From Zygnema cylindricum (taxonomy: Eukaryota; Streptophyta; Zygnematophyceae; Zygnematales; Zygnemataceae), in assembly GCA_037447655.1 (NCBI GenBank), contig JBBHKE010001060.1, positions 1-34,532 of the forward strand: DNA of 34,532 bases, given 5' to 3'. The position numbers and the translations under genes are program-made. This document shows, one piece after another, positions 32,095-34,532 of this stretch. The notes under the pieces were generated by a model that was not told the origin of the DNA, did no database searches, and was given only the letters and a program-made list of their open reading frames with translations. Position 1 is the stretch's first letter. Every line of letters starts with the position of its first letter.

Positions 32095-34276
32095 CTGTGG
32101 AAAAAACCACATGCCTTTCCACCATTAATAGTGTGGATTTTGTTAGCAAACTACCACAGTTACTAGTGTGGATTTGGTTAATGGACTATTACCATTATTG
32201 GTGTGGATTTTGTCATAAACTTCCACCGTTATTAGGTGTGAACTTGTCCACAGACTGCCACCGTTGTAAGTGTAGATTTTGTCAACAAGTGCTTGGATTT
32301 TGTCAACAAAGACATACTTTTTTTAAAGTTCTTTGAGATTATTTAGTTGCCAGATAGTTATAGGCACTATGATTAGCTTTGATTTTGTTGACAAGATCAT
32401 TATTGCTGCATCGATGCCAATCCACATAATGATAAACAACACACCTCTTACCTCCATATGTAACATTTGCCAACAAACAGATAAATGTGTGACAAAAGGT
32501 GGGTTCATCAATGTGGTACCCGTGTTAATCCACATTAATACTAATGTGGCCTTTGTCAACAATTTCATACATCTGCTAAAATGCTAATCTACACTAAAAC
32601 TACTTCACCTATCATTGGCAGGTTTACTATTTTGATCCCATAGTTCAAAAGTAAAGCCTGTATTTGCATTCCTTTAACCTGAATTCATAACACAATGTTA
32701 ACAACAGTATTTAATGGAGCGGAACAACAAGTCACCACATCACTTAACCCTAAAATTAGTACTGTTGGATCTAATTTTGCGTTAGTACTGTAATTCTTCT
32801 ACACTAATGGCGATATAATGTTGTAGTTTGCCCATCAGGTACCAGGTTTGAAAGCTGCAGCAAGTTCTGAAAAATGATAAGGATATTATTCAAAAAGCTA
32901 ATGACGATTTAAAAATAAAAACTCTAAGAACTGAATTCTTGCATGATATTACAAACCTGTGTGCAAAAGGAACATGTCATCAAGTGCTTCAAGATTTTCA
33001 TTACATCCACCGAAAAAAAGCAACTGGCCCGTATTGCTGTCGATAAGATCAGCTGCGAGGGAGAATCGTGGAGAAGGGACCATTCCTTCCACTATCTGTG
33101 CCTCCCACCTTCCTGTAGCTGCTCATAGAAAAAACATAAATGAATCTCAAATAAGTTCCATGCGGTTTCAATTTAACTTCCACTCGCAGCTCTCGGTTCA
33201 GGTTCAATTTCAAGTTCAAGTTCGGTTAAGTTTCAGACTCAATTCATTTCAGTTCAGTTCAGTTTTGATTCCTCTGATCACCTTAAAATTGTAAATGACG
33301 TACATTCCCATCAGGCAAACTCCCGTCATATAATTGTCAAAGAAAGCACTCAATACGATGAAAAAGATATACGTTCATAAAGAAATGCATAAGGTTTTAA
33401 TAATGTGTTACAAACCCATATCGAGAATATACAGGTCGTTAAACAAATGCCGATCGTCTGCAAATCCTCCAAAAACAACGAGAAATCGACCGACTCCAAC
33501 TGCAGCATGTCCTGCCCGAGGTTGTGGCCTCTCTCCACTTGTTTTCAAAAGAGACCACTGAAGAGTATCTGACAGAAACAAATATCGATTATTCATATTA
33601 GACCACTGAAGAGTATCTGACATAAACAAATATCGATGTTCACATTTTCATCGGTGACTTCTTTTTATCAAATAGTGAAAACATTTACCGCACAATTTCC
33701 TCTCTTTTTCAGAAAAACAAGGGGCAATTAGTGGCAAGACACAAAATTACAAACTAAACAGTGTAAAACAAAGTGATTGTCCCAAAAAAAGACATCCACA
33801 TCTACCCGAAGGACTTGGATATAAAATAAACTTTCAAAAAAATAACTTTTGTAAAGGATCTTTCAAAAACTAGGAAAAAATATGCGAGCTCCAAAATAGC
33901 TTTTCCTTTCAGAAACGTTTCCAAACAGTTGCGAGAACAAAATCAGATTGTGGACTCACTACTACACGAAAAAAAAACTCACTAACCCAAGAAACAACTC
34001 ACTAATCCACAAAAAAACTTGCTAACTCAAGAAAAAACTCACTAACTCAAGAAAAAAAAGCTCAAGAAAACTTATTGACTCAGGCCCAGAGAATCCACTA
34101 CTTTTAAGACCAGGAAAACTCACTTGTATCAAGTATATATACATCATTCAAATAAGCACTTCCGGCATCTTCACCTCCAAAAACAATTAACTGATGTCCC
34201 CAAGTACAGCAACTATGGCTGTCACGAGCCGCCGGGAGAGCTCCCCTCGTTTGTAAACAAGTCCATTTCTCCGTTT
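29631..34276 (-). CDS. Kelch-repeat protein, 3' part of gene (5' end outside window)
   Basis: Seven exons in transcript order: 34124-34276, 33416-33568, 32957-33118, 31915-32094, 31165-31387, 30067-30502, 29631-29720. Phases agree at every junction and give 464 codons plus a stop. The first three exons each encode one Kelch blade (VFGGEDAGSAYLNDVYILDT, VVFGGFADDRHLFNDLYILD, LLFFGGCNENLEALDDMFLL). A Lys/Arg/Leu-rich helix, a conserved block (FEGKITDVFHFGYCVEAKVD) and a long disordered tail follow. The order resembles plant galactose-oxidase/Kelch superfamily proteins with a C-terminal extension, a group of unclear function. Kelch blades form beta-propellers for protein binding, so a scaffold role is likely. 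The start codon and remaining blades lie beyond 34532. No disruption was seen. Confidence 0.9.
30097..30123. repeat. (TCC)9 microsatellite coding for nine Gly
   Basis: Nine perfect TCC triplets on the plus strand read as GGA codons (Gly) in exon 30067-30502 of the Kelch gene. Confidence 0.95.
30585..30725. repeat. Degenerate tandem repeat in a Kelch intron with coding-like minus strand
   Basis: The minus strand shows ATAGATGATGAAAGAG and variants four times (near 30708, 30661, 30620 and 30590), each followed by purine-rich sequence. Translated it gives IDDER-like charged stretches but contains a stop. Splice phase already matches without it, so it is treated as intron. Confidence 0.6.
32120..32320. 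repeat. ~35-bp minisatellite in a Kelch intron
   Basis: Five to six diverged units of the form TACCA(C)CGTTATTAGTGTGG followed by ATTTTGTCAACAAAC are visible, with periods of about 33-37 bases. They lie just upstream of the acceptor of exon 31915-32094. Confidence 0.85.
32694..32826 (+). repeat. Dispersed MITE-like repeat, copy M3
   Basis: It aligns with 18919-19032. Shared landmarks are GTTAACAACAGTATTTAATGG, CTAAAATTAGTA, TCTAATTTTGCGTTAG and ACACTAATGGCGATA. It lies in the Kelch intron between exons 32957-33118 and 31915-32094. Confidence 0.65.
32957..34276 (-). CDS. Kelch exons: three one-blade modules
   Basis: Exons 34124-34276 (153 nt), 33416-33568 (153 nt) and 32957-33118 (162 nt) all begin and end in phase 1 and each encode one blade. 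Every split codon reads through: A|AT gives Asn in YILDTNTLQW and G|CT gives Ala in DMATGRWEAQ, both matching the Kelch D-x-x-T-x-x-W ending. The first exon is assigned an acceptor at GTTAG|AAACGG, which is weaker than the others. Confidence 0.88.
33553..33640 (-). repeat. 48-bp tandem duplication of a Kelch 3' splice site
   Basis: 33553-33600 and 33601-33640 are near-identical. Each holds a pyrimidine tract, TGTCAG or its variant, and the first codons of the exon (ATACTCTTCAGTGGTCT). The proximal acceptor gives an exon start at 33568 and the distal one at 33616. Confidence 0.93.
33955..34083. repeat. ~20-bp ACTCACTAACTCAAGAAAAA minisatellite
   Basis: Five to six imperfect units of ACTCACTAACTCAAGAAAAA are present in the Kelch intron upstream of exon 33416-33568. 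Confidence 0.88.
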
Positions 34277-34384
34277 CTAACCCCCTCCACATCCCAAAAA
34301 AAACCCATTATTTACCCAAAAAATCCCACTACGTACCCTAAAAAGCCCAATATTTACCACATCGTAAAAGACATAAAGTTTGTT

Positions 34385-34532
34385 TTGTATATATCCCTAC
34401 CCCGCCCCCTCCCTTCCCTCCCTCTCTCCCCCTCCCTTCCCTCCCTCTCCCCCTCCCTTCCCCCGCTCTCCCCCCTTCCCTCCCTCTCCCCCTCCCTTCC
34501 CTCCCTCTCCCCCTCTCTCCTCCCTCCCTCCC
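34385..34532. repeat. CCCTCCC pyrimidine tract at window edge
   Basis: Tandem CCCTCCCTCTCCCCCT units continue to the end of the window. They probably lie in an intron of the Kelch gene. Confidence 0.92.

Noticed and set aside
1-34532. tRNA, rRNA, CRISPR or operon-like systems
   Set aside because: None was seen. The only tRNA-like signal is the partial T-arm repeat in the LTR, which lacks the rest of a tRNA.

Overview
The window is nuclear DNA of a land plant. The main evidence is a minus-strand gene with the plant-type p300/CBP histone acetyltransferase order (Gln-rich N-terminus, TAZ1, PHD, HAT core, two ZZ fingers, TAZ2, no bromodomain). A plant Ty1/copia element and many short GT-AG introns agree with this. 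The proteins look moderately diverged from flowering-plant versions, so a bryophyte or lycophyte is possible, but that is a low-confidence guess.

Layout, left to right. 1-5004: a dead Ty1/copia retrotransposon on the plus strand. Remnants of gag zinc knuckle, protease, integrase, reverse transcriptase and RNase H are followed by a 3' LTR; the 5' LTR lies outside the window or is lost. It has many stops and frameshifts and an internal 550-bp tandem duplication. 5005-11586: about 6.5 kb with no recognisable gene, holding minisatellites, simple repeats and fragments of small dispersed repeats. 11587-25982: the HAC gene on the minus strand. Fourteen coding exons could be placed with compatible splice phases; one short exon behind the first could not be found. 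25983-29468: intergenic, with a small inverted-repeat element, a perfect palindrome and AT-rich repeats. 29631-34276: the 3' part of a Kelch-repeat gene on the minus strand, seven exons resolved, with its 5' end beyond the right edge. 34385-34532: a pyrimidine-rich tract.

The two intact genes point the same way and are not an operon or an obviously linked pathway. One is a nuclear transcriptional co-activator; the other is probably a beta-propeller scaffold protein with a basic, disordered tail. No clearly new biological system was found. The most interesting items are a GC-AG intron that splits the Trp codon next to the catalytic Tyr of the HAT, a duplicated 3' splice site in the Kelch gene that stays in frame, a set of miniature inverted-repeat elements sharing terminal sequence, and tRNA T-arm-like tandem units inside the retrotransposon LTR.
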